A stretch of 64,000 bases of DNA, taken from the NCBI RefSeq assembly GCF_002836975.1, contig NZ_NIJK01000026.1:112430-176429 (forward strand). The letters run 5' to 3'. The notes under the pieces were generated by a model. It searched no databases. It saw only the letters and a list, made by a program, of their open reading frames with translations, and had not been told where the DNA came from. This DNA is from Shewanella indica (GTDB taxonomy: Bacteria > Pseudomonadota > Gammaproteobacteria > Enterobacterales > Shewanellaceae). How positions within the stretch are numbered: the first letter of the stretch is position 1; every line of letters starts with the position of its first letter. Below are positions 46,322 through 54,807 of the stretch, in pieces. The position numbers were made by a program, and so were the translations under genes.

Positions 46322-46757
46322 TCAGCTAAAAAGCTTCCGACAATTAACTGCTCCTTGCCTTTGCCGTCGTTGCAGATCCACAGCTCTGGCTTTACAAAGC
46401 GCTGTAAGTGGCTCCAGCGTACTGTCCGGCCCTTTGAATACATGGTTAAAGCCGGTCGTCAGCTTGAGCCTGTTATCGATGGGTAAGCGGTTCAATATGG
46501 CTGCGCTTGTTGTGACGGATAATGTATCCGGTATCATCGACCTGTTATTAAATAATCCTTGGCTTCAAAGTGCAATCCTTGTGGCATGTTATACCGTTTA
46601 TTGTCGCCAAAGGGTAATAGTTCAGGTGTTTTTACCCAGTATCCCCGCCCGTATCTGCCATTCAATGCTGCTATAGTCTGAGTCCTCCAGGGTTTTGCTT
46701 ATTCCAGCGCGAATAGGGTTCAGGTCAGCATAAACCATGCAGGCTAATAGGTTACAT
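46322..46757 (-). pseudogene. Decayed REP-associated (Y1/IS200-like) transposase, C-terminal half
   Basis: Read on the minus strand from about 46757, one frame gives LLACMVYADLNPIRAG...TLEDSDYSSIE, the conserved segment of long RAYT/Y1-type transposases, then stops. After frame changes the sequence gives MPQGLHFEAKDYL and later AAILNRLPID...LTTGF...FKGPDSTLEPLTALC, the C-terminal part of the same family. The N-terminal catalytic HUH region is absent. Several stops and frameshifts show it is dead. Confidence 0.75.
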
Positions 46758-46853
46758 CACCCAGCATTAAAAAGGTGATTGAAGAACAATTGTTGTGGTG
46801 GTTGACTGGTGGGTTATAAGCTGGTACTGGTGGTGTTAACAAGGAGGTGTAAA

Positions 46854-47963
46854 GTGAAAAAAATATTTCTCTTACTGGTAGGGATTCTACCATTTTCATC
46901 AATGGCTACTCAGAACTATTTGTGCTCAAGTTGTACAAATGATGCTAGTGCACGACAGTTTGCTGTTAAAAATTTTACGCCACGTCTAAATTGTTACCCG
47001 GAAGACAGAACTCAACCCATGACACCAGATAATATGATTTGTGGCTCAACGAGCAATAAAATAGCCCTGGTCAATCCAAATACCGGTGTTGTTTATAGTT
47101 TCAGTGTAGGGCATGGGTTTGATGGGACAGCTTATAAAGCGACGACTTGGCCTTTTGCTATAACATCAGAAAAAAAGTCTCTTTTGTCAGATGCCGGGCT
47201 AGCCTATGGAGCCTTAAAAAAATCAGTTTTAGAACAAAATAAAATCCGTCGAGACGAGATTGGTATTATCTCAGCTGGAATTAATCAAGTTGGATTATAT
47301 GATAGTAAGCAGGGTAGCAGTTCTGGTGTTTCAAGCGGTTGCCCAACCGATACTGCACTTGCTGCTATAGTTGATCCAAATAAATTAACAGATATAGAAA
47401 ATAAATTAAAGTCAGATGTAGTTAGCGGTACTCGTCTTTTGGAGGATATTCATGCTGTATTGAGTAAGAATGGTTCGTCAATCGATATAAATGATGTACA
47501 AGTAACTCTAAGTAATCGGCTGGGAACAGTAGGTCTTAACTATACAAATAAAGATCCATCCTTATCACTTCAGTTCGGCTTTAGACAGTCTGAGGGCGGT
47601 GGGTTTATGACAGATTATCTTCTATTTGACTTAAGTGTTATTAAAAATGACAACATCGCAGCTACACCAATAATTGATTTAACATTGAATGATCTTTCAG
47701 TCGTCGCTGGAGGCTATACTTTAGCACAGTTGAAGGGGAAAAATGGCCCTCTCGTTTTTACTGAACCCTGCATTCTTAGCAAGTTAAAAACACTAGGTGA
47801 AAGCGGTGACTTTAAAAACTCATCAGGTGGTCCCTCCAACTTCAGCAATGTTGGTGAAAATACCGGCGAATCTAGTGACGGCGGGTACCAAACTTGTACG
47901 GTTTATTTCTATCAGGTAGGTGCTCTAAAATACGTATTTAGAGTTCCAGTTAATGAATGTTAA
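46854..47963 (+). CDS. Unknown secreted Cys-rich protein
   Basis: A 369-residue protein with a clear signal peptide (KKIFLLLVGILPFSSMA) at residues 1-18, then CSSC near 24-27. The mature part holds eight cysteines, including the last residue, an even number that suits disulfide formation in the periplasm or outside. The middle is Ser/Gly-rich with beta-type segments. The start is GTG at 46854, three bases plus a T after the very strong AAGGAGGTG site; an open frame to 46809 lacks such a site. The gene lies between two transposase remnants in the same orientation and is AT-rich. I do not recognise the family and cannot assign a function. Confidence 0.78.
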   Translation: MKKIFLLLVGILPFSSMATQNYLCSSCTNDASARQFAVKNFTPRLNCYPEDRTQPMTPDNMICGSTSNKIALVNPNTGVVYSFSVGHGFDGTAYKATTWPFAITSEKKSLLSDAGLAYGALKKSVLEQNKIRRDEIGIISAGINQVGLYDSKQGSSSGVSSGCPTDTALAAIVDPNKLTDIENKLKSDVVSGTRLLEDIHAVLSKNGSSIDINDVQVTLSNRLGTVGLNYTNKDPSLSLQFGFRQSEGGGFMTDYLLFDLSVIKNDNIAATPIIDLTLNDLSVVAGGYTLAQLKGKNGPLVFTEPCILSKLKTLGESGDFKNSSGGPSNFSNVGENTGESSDGGYQTCTVYFYQVGALKYVFRVPVNEC

Positions 47964-48018
47964 ATCTGATTTTTTATTTAGGCTGGCTTTTATTGCTCAT
48001 AAGAGCCAGCTATCCCTA

Positions 48019-48243
48019 TCATATTGCTTTAAAAGCTTGGGCTGCTTCTTGTCCATTGAAATAGATGATTTTTACGGAAACTCTCGTTTTCTCCATAACC
48101 GCTCCCAGCGTACCATCCGACCCTTTGAACAACCGACTAAGGCCCTTGGTTAAGCTCGCCATTGATGGAGTGTTTAAGCAGTTCAATATGGCCGTGCTTG
48201 TCATTGCAGGCACCCGGTAGAATCTGTAGAACGCAGGGGCAGG
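48019..48243 (-). pseudogene. Second transposase C-terminal remnant
   Basis: A short minus-strand open stretch reads TSTAILNCLNTPSMASLTKGLSRLFKGSDGTLGAVMEK (given in parts: TSTAILNCL, LTKGLSRLFKGSDGTLG), homologous to the tail of the remnant at 46322. The DNA aligns over about 105 bp at roughly two-thirds identity. Nothing upstream of this tail survives. The rest of 47964-48389 holds no gene. Confidence 0.65.
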
Positions 48244-48389
48244 ATTGATGATGTCGTTAGAGTTCAAATTTCCGCTAAGAAAGCATTGCAGAAGGCTGCT
48301 TGTAACATTTATCCTGAACCTTACTCAAATGATATCAATGCTTTACATAGCTAAGTATTGAGCACGGTTTTATACAAGGAACAAGATAA

Positions 48390-50063
48390 ATGGAAATAGA
48401 TGTGCTGGAGATTTTGCAGAACTTCCACTCTGATGGGCTTTTTGTTGCTCCCAACATACCCAGTAAGAAAGCTAAAAATGCCAGTGCATGTTATGGCATG
48501 CCTGCGTCAGTCAATATTTATGCCATAGTCGATTCTACGGTTTTTGGTTCTGCAAAAAATGGTCTGGCATTTACATCTGAAGGATTGTTTTGGAAAAATG
48601 ACTGGACTACAACTTCTGCAAAAAACCAAATGTCGTGGGAAGAGTTGATAAACACCAGTCAAGAGCATGCCGTTGACGGTTCCGAGCTGTTGTTGGGGCA
48701 AGGCTGTGCTTTTGGTATGGCGGGTTCCGGGATGAAGCCCGCGGTTTTATTGACACTATTGGAAAGACTGACCCAAAAGATACAAGGCAATACAGGGACG
48801 ACAGAAACTGCTGAAGTTTCGAATGTGGCACAAGCCGGCGTTACTCCGGCAGCAGATGCAAATAGTGAAGCTTCTGTCTGCAATACAGCTTCGGCGAGCG
48901 CTATTACTGAAAATCTTTCCTCTGAAGGCGTTACAACCGAGAGTGTTACTCCGGCAGCAGATGCAAATGGTGACGTATCTATCACCAATACAGCGCCGGC
49001 GAGCGTCAGTGCTGAAAGCGCTGCACCGGCAAGCCTTACGCCTGAAAAGCCGCAGCAGGAATCCAGTTCCAAGCCTGCTTTTGAAGGTAGCTATCAGCGG
49101 GAATACTTGGATATAGTTAACGCTGTGGCCAAGAGGCATCGTCTATCCCAGCAAATCCAAATCGCGCCGGCTATCAAAGTCCACAAAGTCAGAAAAGTCA
49201 TTGAGATATCAGAGGGTAAAATTGAACCTTACGATATCCTGATGATTGTGGATAACACCTTTATGCAAACAACCAAAGATTTTCTGGTTGTGACTCCTCA
49301 CGCCATTTGGGCTAAAGGTACGCTAAGAAAGGTAGAGAGCTTTTCCTTAAGTGAAATTCGTAGTATTCGCTGTGATAAAAAAACTCTGTTTATCAATGAT
49401 TATGACTTCCAGTACTTGGATCAGTTTTCTGAAAACGAAGTTTTGATATTGACGAATATGCTCGAAGAGCTAGTGGTCGCATTGCGTAAGTCTGACTCCG
49501 TATCGGATACTGACGAGCAGCTTGAATTACCTGCTGCTTTGGATACTTTGTTATCCAACATATACGAAGTGGTATTGGATGATGTTGTTTCCGGCTTGAG
49601 GGACAAGGGATACCCCGAAAACAAACAGTTGGTTACTTCGATGGCGGAATGTTGTTTTAGTACCTTTTTCATTGTTGACTCCCACTTAAAATATCGGCAT
49701 CAAGATACAGCTGAATTGGTGGGGCAATACTTACTCGCTCAAACATTGTCTGGCTTATTTGCGTTAATGAGCGTAGAGCGGTTATGGCGCCGTACAGAAG
49801 TGAAATCCACCTATGTGATGATGCAATGCTCTGTGATCATTCGGACATGTCAGTACTTTGAAAGACAAGGAATAGCGTTACGGCCGAACCAAAACTGGTA
49901 TTTGCAGCTTTTTCAAACTGTGATGGACGCCAATACCCTGGAACAAGGTGCAGAGTTAATTGACCAGGAGATGGGTAACCTCAGTGCCGATAGACAATTA
50001 GCCATTGATTGTGCCTTCAAGAGTGGTAAGGGGGTTAGGGAAATGTTGTGTGATGCTCTTTGA
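48390..50063 (+). CDS. Unknown protein with duplicated PH-like domain and repetitive linker
   Basis: A 557-residue cytosolic protein. Residues about 20-132 and 240-362 are related to each other: AIVDSTVFGSAKNGLAFTSEG parallels MIVDNTFMQTTKDFLVVTPHA, each followed by a W/I-W-x-K turn and ending in a LLxxLEEL-type helix. This is the pattern of bacterial PH-like domains, an inference by eye. Between them is a disordered Ala/Ser/Thr/Glu-rich linker (about 133-235) with an internal repeat. The C-terminal ~190 residues are helical. AAGGA precedes the ATG. No known family name; it lies alone in the accessory region, followed by 587 bp without a gene. Confidence 0.72.
   Translation: MEIDVLEILQNFHSDGLFVAPNIPSKKAKNASACYGMPASVNIYAIVDSTVFGSAKNGLAFTSEGLFWKNDWTTTSAKNQMSWEELINTSQEHAVDGSELLLGQGCAFGMAGSGMKPAVLLTLLERLTQKIQGNTGTTETAEVSNVAQAGVTPAADANSEASVCNTASASAITENLSSEGVTTESVTPAADANGDVSITNTAPASVSAESAAPASLTPEKPQQESSSKPAFEGSYQREYLDIVNAVAKRHRLSQQIQIAPAIKVHKVRKVIEISEGKIEPYDILMIVDNTFMQTTKDFLVVTPHAIWAKGTLRKVESFSLSEIRSIRCDKKTLFINDYDFQYLDQFSENEVLILTNMLEELVVALRKSDSVSDTDEQLELPAALDTLLSNIYEVVLDDVVSGLRDKGYPENKQLVTSMAECCFSTFFIVDSHLKYRHQDTAELVGQYLLAQTLSGLFALMSVERLWRRTEVKSTYVMMQCSVIIRTCQYFERQGIALRPNQNWYLQLFQTVMDANTLEQGAELIDQEMGNLSADRQLAIDCAFKSGKGVREMLCDAL
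48840..49017 (+). repeat. Two 73-bp intragenic repeats (linker region)
   Basis: Units start at 48840 and 48945 (105 bp, 35 codons apart). The first 24 bases, encoding VTPAADAN, are identical; the rest diverges mildly (SEASVCNTASAS against GDVSITNTAPAS). Confidence 0.85.
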
Positions 50064-50155
50064 CCGGTTTCAGCTGTTCTCAATAGGTGTGAGTCAAGCC
50101 TATATTAAAGTATGAAGCAGTGCATTTCAGTTTTATCCTAATGCGAAAAAGTGGT

Positions 50156-50194
50156 TACCAGTTAGGCGGTGGATTATTCGCCTCTTAACTGGTA
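50156..50194. repeat. Inverted repeat in noncoding gap
   Basis: TACCAGTTA/TAACTGGTA stem of 9 bp, extended by GGCG/CGCC across a small bulge, ten-base loop. No T-run. Confidence 0.55.
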
Positions 50195-50316
50195 GCACAG
50201 TATAAATAGACATGCCTATGTATAGCGTCGAGTTAAAGGTGGCGTCACTGCCAACAATAAAATGACGCATCCATTACTGAATGAGTCAAGACTCTAGCTG
50301 CCAGGGTACCCAATGC

Positions 50317-50349
50317 TAGATGCTTTTAATGATGAGTCATTGGCATCTA
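50317..50349. repeat. Two-level hairpin in noncoding gap
   Basis: Outer stem TAGATGC/GCATCTA, internal loop TTTT opposite G, inner stem AATGA/TCATT, loop TGAG. The rest of 50064-50650 shows no gene; the overall AT-rich sequence ends in the GGGAGAGG site of the next gene. Confidence 0.6.
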
Positions 50350-50650
50350 AGTCGATTTGGGCTCGTTCAGGTGATAAATGAATACAAAATTTAAAATTTC
50401 AGGCAGGGTAGGGCTATAAAAATGATAGTTGCCTATGTGGTATTTCTATTTGCCTGTTTTTCAAAAGTTTTTATGCTTTATTTTCCCCATTCCAAGGATT
50501 TAGCCAGCTAGGCCTCCTTCTGGAAATATTTGCCATTTCTCTCACAACAACTTGAATCCAATGCCAAAGCTGACTAGCTTTGTGTGATGCAATGGAAGGC
50601 GGGATAGTCTGGCTCGCCGGTATGCGGTAACAGATAGGGAGAGGCTGTTT

Positions 50651-51919
50651 ATGTTCAATCGAGTGTTGAGTAGGGTGGGCTTGGGAGCGAGTTACTTTGG
50701 CGATAAGGCGGCCGTTAGTGCCAAGGGGGGTTGGGCTTATCTGCCTATCTACGCGTCTATCTTGGTCTCTGTGAGTGTGCTTAGCGCCTGCAATTCGGAT
50801 TCGCAAGAGGTGGTGCTCAATCCTGTCGACACGGCCAAGATGCAGCAGACGGTGGAACAACTGGCCAAGGAGATGCTGGTGCCTGGCGCTGTGGTCATTC
50901 TGCGAACGCCCAGGGGCGATTTTAAAACCGCCTATGGGGTAACCCGTTATGGCGGCAGTGAAGCGACCGACTTTGATCAGCATGTCAGGGTGGGCTCCAA
51001 TACCAAGACATGGGTCGGTACCGTGATTTTGCAGATGGTGCAACAAGGGCGATTGCAACTGAATGACACTGTCTCTATGTTTCTCAACAATGTGCCAAAC
51101 GGTGAGTCGATCACTATAGAGCATTTGCTTACGATGCGCAGCGGCCTGTTCAATTACACCACAACGCTCGAGTTGAATCAGACGCTTGATGAGCAGCCAA
51201 CCAAGGTGTGGACTCAGAATGAGCTACTGGCAATGAGTTTTGCCCATAGGCCAGGTTTTGCCCCCGGCAGCGCATTTGAATACTCCAATACCAATACCGT
51301 CTTGCTGGGACTGATTGCCGAGCAAATCGATGCCAAGCCGCTGGCGGCTGTGATGCAGCAGAGGTTGTTTGCTCCCTTGGGGCTTGAGCGGACTCTGTTT
51401 CCCGATATCCATTCGAATACTCTTCCCACGCCCTTGGCACGGGGCTATATGTATGGCACCAATGTGTTGACTATGGATCCACCCTATATGCTGCCGGAAA
51501 AGATGCAACAAGAAGCCCGAGAGGGCATTCTGGCACCCATAGATCAAACCGAGGCCAATCCTTCCTGGGGCTGGGCGGCCGGCGCCGGGATCTCCACTGC
51601 CAATGAGTTGGCAACCTGGGTAGAGGCTTTGGTTGCCGGAGAACTGCTGAATGCCGATTGGCAGCGAAGGCGTCTGGATAGTGTCAGGCCGATAGATCCC
51701 GAGAATCCCAACACTGCCTATTACGGCTTGGGGATCGCCAAGTTTGGCAACCTCTATGGGCATACAGGTGAGCTGCCCGGCTATAACTCTTTTATGGGGC
51801 ATGATCCTGTTAACAAGGTGACTCTGGTGGTTTGGACTAACCTGGCACCGGCTGTGGATGGCAAAGATCCGGCTACCACCATAGCGGCGGCCCTAATTAA
51901 CATGCTCTATATTCCCTGA
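50651..51919 (+). CDS. Serine hydrolase lipoprotein, class C beta-lactamase/DD-peptidase fold
   Basis: A 422-residue protein of the beta-lactamase (Pfam PF00144 type) family. The active-site motifs are SNTK (Ser116, Lys119), YSN (Tyr211-Asn213) and HTG near residue 375. A hydrophobic stretch ends in the lipobox LSAC with Cys47, so it is probably a lipoprotein; the n-region of about 30 residues is unusually long. Likely a DD-carboxypeptidase or esterase; a true beta-lactamase is not shown by these motifs. GGGAGAGG precedes the ATG. Confidence 0.85.
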   Translation: MFNRVLSRVGLGASYFGDKAAVSAKGGWAYLPIYASILVSVSVLSACNSDSQEVVLNPVDTAKMQQTVEQLAKEMLVPGAVVILRTPRGDFKTAYGVTRYGGSEATDFDQHVRVGSNTKTWVGTVILQMVQQGRLQLNDTVSMFLNNVPNGESITIEHLLTMRSGLFNYTTTLELNQTLDEQPTKVWTQNELLAMSFAHRPGFAPGSAFEYSNTNTVLLGLIAEQIDAKPLAAVMQQRLFAPLGLERTLFPDIHSNTLPTPLARGYMYGTNVLTMDPPYMLPEKMQQEAREGILAPIDQTEANPSWGWAAGAGISTANELATWVEALVAGELLNADWQRRRLDSVRPIDPENPNTAYYGLGIAKFGNLYGHTGELPGYNSFMGHDPVNKVTLVVWTNLAPAVDGKDPATTIAAALINMLYIP

Positions 51920-52557
51920 ATATTGCTTATCTGCATAATGCACTGATAAGCAACCTGTAGCAGCATAGTGGTTATGATTACCTATCTGTCGGCATTGACT
52001 GAGGAAACTCTTATATCTTTTAAGGGAAATAGAGTCTGGCAAGATATTTCAAAAGGATTCGAAAATGTCCCTTGTGTATTCTTCTTTTTATTTTTCGGTG
52101 ACTAATATCGTTCCTGGTAAATTGTGTTGAGCTTTTAAAAATATGCGCGAAGTCAGCATTGGCTGTAATTATCCGCCGAAGCTGGATGTTTTTTGCTGAT
52201 TTTAACTTTATGTCTTATCAATATTTTGAATTTAAAGATATTTTTCGTAAAGATACTGTGTTGTTGTTTTTCGCCAACTCAAGCGTATTATGGTTTTTAA
52301 GTAATTAAATCAGTATTTTAAGTGTTTTGGTGTGCAGGGCTTATGTGCCGTGCATAGGTTGTTCATTCAATGGGAACGTTGAACTTTCTGGTTGAAGCAC
52401 GCTGAACTATTGTTTGCTTTTCAAACTTAAGTTTCATTTTTCTCGTTAAATCTTTATTTGGTTAATAAATATTTAATTTAAAATTAAGTTTCAATTAATG
52501 TTCGTGTGTTGGTGGGTTGTTTTTAATGTTGATTGTATTTACTTTATTTGTCTAAAT

Positions 52558-52573
52558 TGTGATCTTATTTACA
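52558..52573 (+). promoter_or_regulatory. CRP-like site upstream of the decaheme cytochrome gene
   Basis: TGTGATCTTATTTACA fits TGTGA-N6-TCACA with one change and has flanking A-rich sequence as in the consensus. It ends 76 bp before the start codon. Shewanella CRP controls anaerobic respiration genes, so this is a plausible activator site. The rest of the 730-bp AT-rich gap (51920-52649) shows nothing else I can support. Confidence 0.6.
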
Positions 52574-52649
52574 AAGTAAATTTTTTTATTTTCCTATTCT
52601 AATATTTGGTACTCATTTCGTAGTACCTCTTACGCATTAGGGGAAAATA

Positions 52650-54590
52650 ATGAGAAAAATAAAGAAATACCAGATGGTGATGATAATTGCTGCAGCATTA
52701 GGCGTGTCGGCCTGTGGCAGTGACGGTAAGGATGGAAAACCGGGTGAGCCCGGAACCCCAGGTATTCCCGGTACGCCTGGAGAGCCGCCAGTAGTGACTA
52801 CATCTGCGGTTGCCAAGGTGCTGGACTGGCACTTTGGTGATGGTCTGGTCAATGTCGAGTTTACCGTTGAAAATCAAGATGGTGTACCCGTTGAAGATTT
52901 AGACAAGGTCGAATTGTTGTCTACTGTAACCAATGCGCAGGGCTTCCTTGCCGATACAGTAACAATGACTTATTTTGCCGGAGAGTCTAATTCCAAGGGG
53001 ACTTTGACTCACGAAGGTGACGGGGTTTATACCTTGTCTATGCCCCGTGAAGGCGTGACATCTGAATCAGTGGGTATAGGTTATATTCGTCCGGGTAATG
53101 GTAATAATGGTATGCCGCGTACTAAGCGGGTAATGCTGACTCAAACAGATCAATATGCCCAGGTCAGCACTACAGAAGATGCCAAATGTGTGGCGTGTCA
53201 TGGTGAGTTTACTGCAGCGACAGGCAATTCCACTTGGGGATGGCACCAACACCATCACGCCTTAAATAATGATCAAGAAGTAGTAATTGTTGAAGCTTGT
53301 TTGAGTTGCCATACCCAGACAGAGAAAAAAGATGGTGGCTATGCGTTAAATACCTTGGCAATGATAGGTCACGGGAAAATGTCTGATGGCGAGGGAGGTA
53401 AGGTTTCCAAAGGTCATGCGGCTTTATGGGGGAATTACTCCATGAACATGAAGCGTTGTTCTACCTGTCATGCCGATGATGTTCAGTTCACAGCCTCCAT
53501 TAATGGCTGCGTGACTTGTCACACCGGCCTGTTTGATGCCGATCGAGTTGGTAATGTTAATCATACCGGCTTTACCGATGCTTCATGCCAGACCTGTCAT
53601 GGACCCGATGGTTACATGTATGCTCATAACAATGGTGCGGCGCGGGATGAAGCCCTTAACCGTTACCAATTTGAGCTAATCTCAGTACAGCGTTCTGCCG
53701 ATAAGAGTCAAATTGAAGTCACGGTAAAAGCGACTGATGCCGATGGAAAATCCGTGGATATTGCTGCTATCAGCGATGCGACTCCCCGTGGTTGGGCAAC
53801 TATTGTCAAACATGGTGAAGCTGTACTGCCTGGTCGTGATGAAGGCCATGTGGCACGTTCTACAGCAGGGGTAACCAACGAGGATGGTTCGTATACCTAT
53901 ACTATTGAACATGCCGCACCATACGAAGAAGGTGAAGTTCTGGTGGGCGGTGTCGACGGTCGAATCGCCTATGCCGATGGTAATGCACCTATTACTGTAT
54001 CCAATATCAAAGAGGTGCGTCGTACCAGCTCTGATGGCATGAAGTGCCTTAACTGCCATACCGAAGGTTTGCAGGGGCATGGTGGGCAGCGGGGGGGCTT
54101 TGATCTCGGCGGGGATGCCTGTACCCAGTGCCACAGCGCTTACAACTGGGCTCCGGGTAAACAGGGTGAAGACTATCCTATGGCTTGGGGACCTTTGGTG
54201 CACAACATGCACTTTGGTGATTACAAGGTTAAACGTGGCGTGAATGATATGCCTACTACAGACAAGAACAAGAAGGTGGAATGTGTGGCTTGTCATACCG
54301 GTGAGATCAATCTGGAAAAGGTTGCGCCGGCAGTCGTGCTCAACGGGCTTGATGAAAACAGTGTCTATGGTATTACCGCCATTTCTGCGAACTGCGCGGC
54401 ATGTCATAGCACTCCGGCCGCCAAGGCTCATATGAGTACCCAAGGTGGTGACTTTAATGTAGCCGTCACGCCATCAGCCGTTCATCAAGGCGAAAGCGCC
54501 GAATTCAATGTATTCGATCCGGCTCCGATCGTTGAATCTTGCTCCGTGTGTCATACCCCTGCGAGGATGGCTGAGGCCCATCAGTATTAA
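52650..54590 (+). CDS. OmcA/MtrC-family decaheme c-type cytochrome, lipoprotein
   Basis: A 646-residue outer-membrane cytochrome for extracellular electron transfer. The signal peptide ends in the lipobox GVSAC, followed at once by a collagen-like Gly-X-Y stretch of about 20 residues (G-K-D-G-K-P-G-E-P-G pattern). Ten CxxCH motifs are present: five between residues 180 and 317 and five between 466 and 635, each block preceded by a beta-rich domain, as in MtrC/MtrF. No mtrA, mtrB or other cytochrome gene is nearby, so it must use a porin-cytochrome conduit encoded elsewhere or act alone. It cannot be equated with MtrC, MtrF or OmcA by eye. AGGGGAAA precedes the ATG. Confidence 0.93.
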   Translation: MRKIKKYQMVMIIAAALGVSACGSDGKDGKPGEPGTPGIPGTPGEPPVVTTSAVAKVLDWHFGDGLVNVEFTVENQDGVPVEDLDKVELLSTVTNAQGFLADTVTMTYFAGESNSKGTLTHEGDGVYTLSMPREGVTSESVGIGYIRPGNGNNGMPRTKRVMLTQTDQYAQVSTTEDAKCVACHGEFTAATGNSTWGWHQHHHALNNDQEVVIVEACLSCHTQTEKKDGGYALNTLAMIGHGKMSDGEGGKVSKGHAALWGNYSMNMKRCSTCHADDVQFTASINGCVTCHTGLFDADRVGNVNHTGFTDASCQTCHGPDGYMYAHNNGAARDEALNRYQFELISVQRSADKSQIEVTVKATDADGKSVDIAAISDATPRGWATIVKHGEAVLPGRDEGHVARSTAGVTNEDGSYTYTIEHAAPYEEGEVLVGGVDGRIAYADGNAPITVSNIKEVRRTSSDGMKCLNCHTEGLQGHGGQRGGFDLGGDACTQCHSAYNWAPGKQGEDYPMAWGPLVHNMHFGDYKVKRGVNDMPTTDKNKKVECVACHTGEINLEKVAPAVVLNGLDENSVYGITAISANCAACHSTPAAKAHMSTQGGDFNVAVTPSAVHQGESAEFNVFDPAPIVESCSVCHTPARMAEAHQY

Positions 54591-54610
54591 CTGGTAGGAT
54601 AGAGGCTAAT

Positions 54611-54670
54611 AGGCCCGGGACAGCATCCGGAATTTTCAACTTTCCGATGACGCTGAACCGGGCCTTTTAT
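54611..54670 (+). terminator. Long intrinsic terminator of the cytochrome gene
   Basis: Outer stem AGGCCCGG/CCGGGCCT, inner CGGAA/TTCCG, and a TTTTAT tail, 20 bp after the stop. Confidence 0.82.
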
Positions 54671-54807
54671 TACTGTGACTTTTTGATCGATGTTTGAACT
54701 GTTGAAGTAATCTTGACCGTTAGAGTCAGCTACAGGTGTTTGCAGCATATGCTGAAAAAAGATAACACCGGATTTGAGCATCTTGGCGGCGTTTTCCAAA
54801 CAGTTTT

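Noticed and set aside
46434..46676. 80-codon plus-strand frame
   Set aside because: Lies antisense to the decayed transposase, whose homology is on the minus strand.
45172..50063. Integron cassette array
   Set aside because: No attC-like pairs with GTTRRRY/RYYYAAC ends and no integrase; the flanking similarity is explained by transposase remnants.
50651..51919. Beta-lactamase resistance gene
   Set aside because: The motifs fit the broad class C/DD-peptidase family; this is not enough to call antibiotic resistance.
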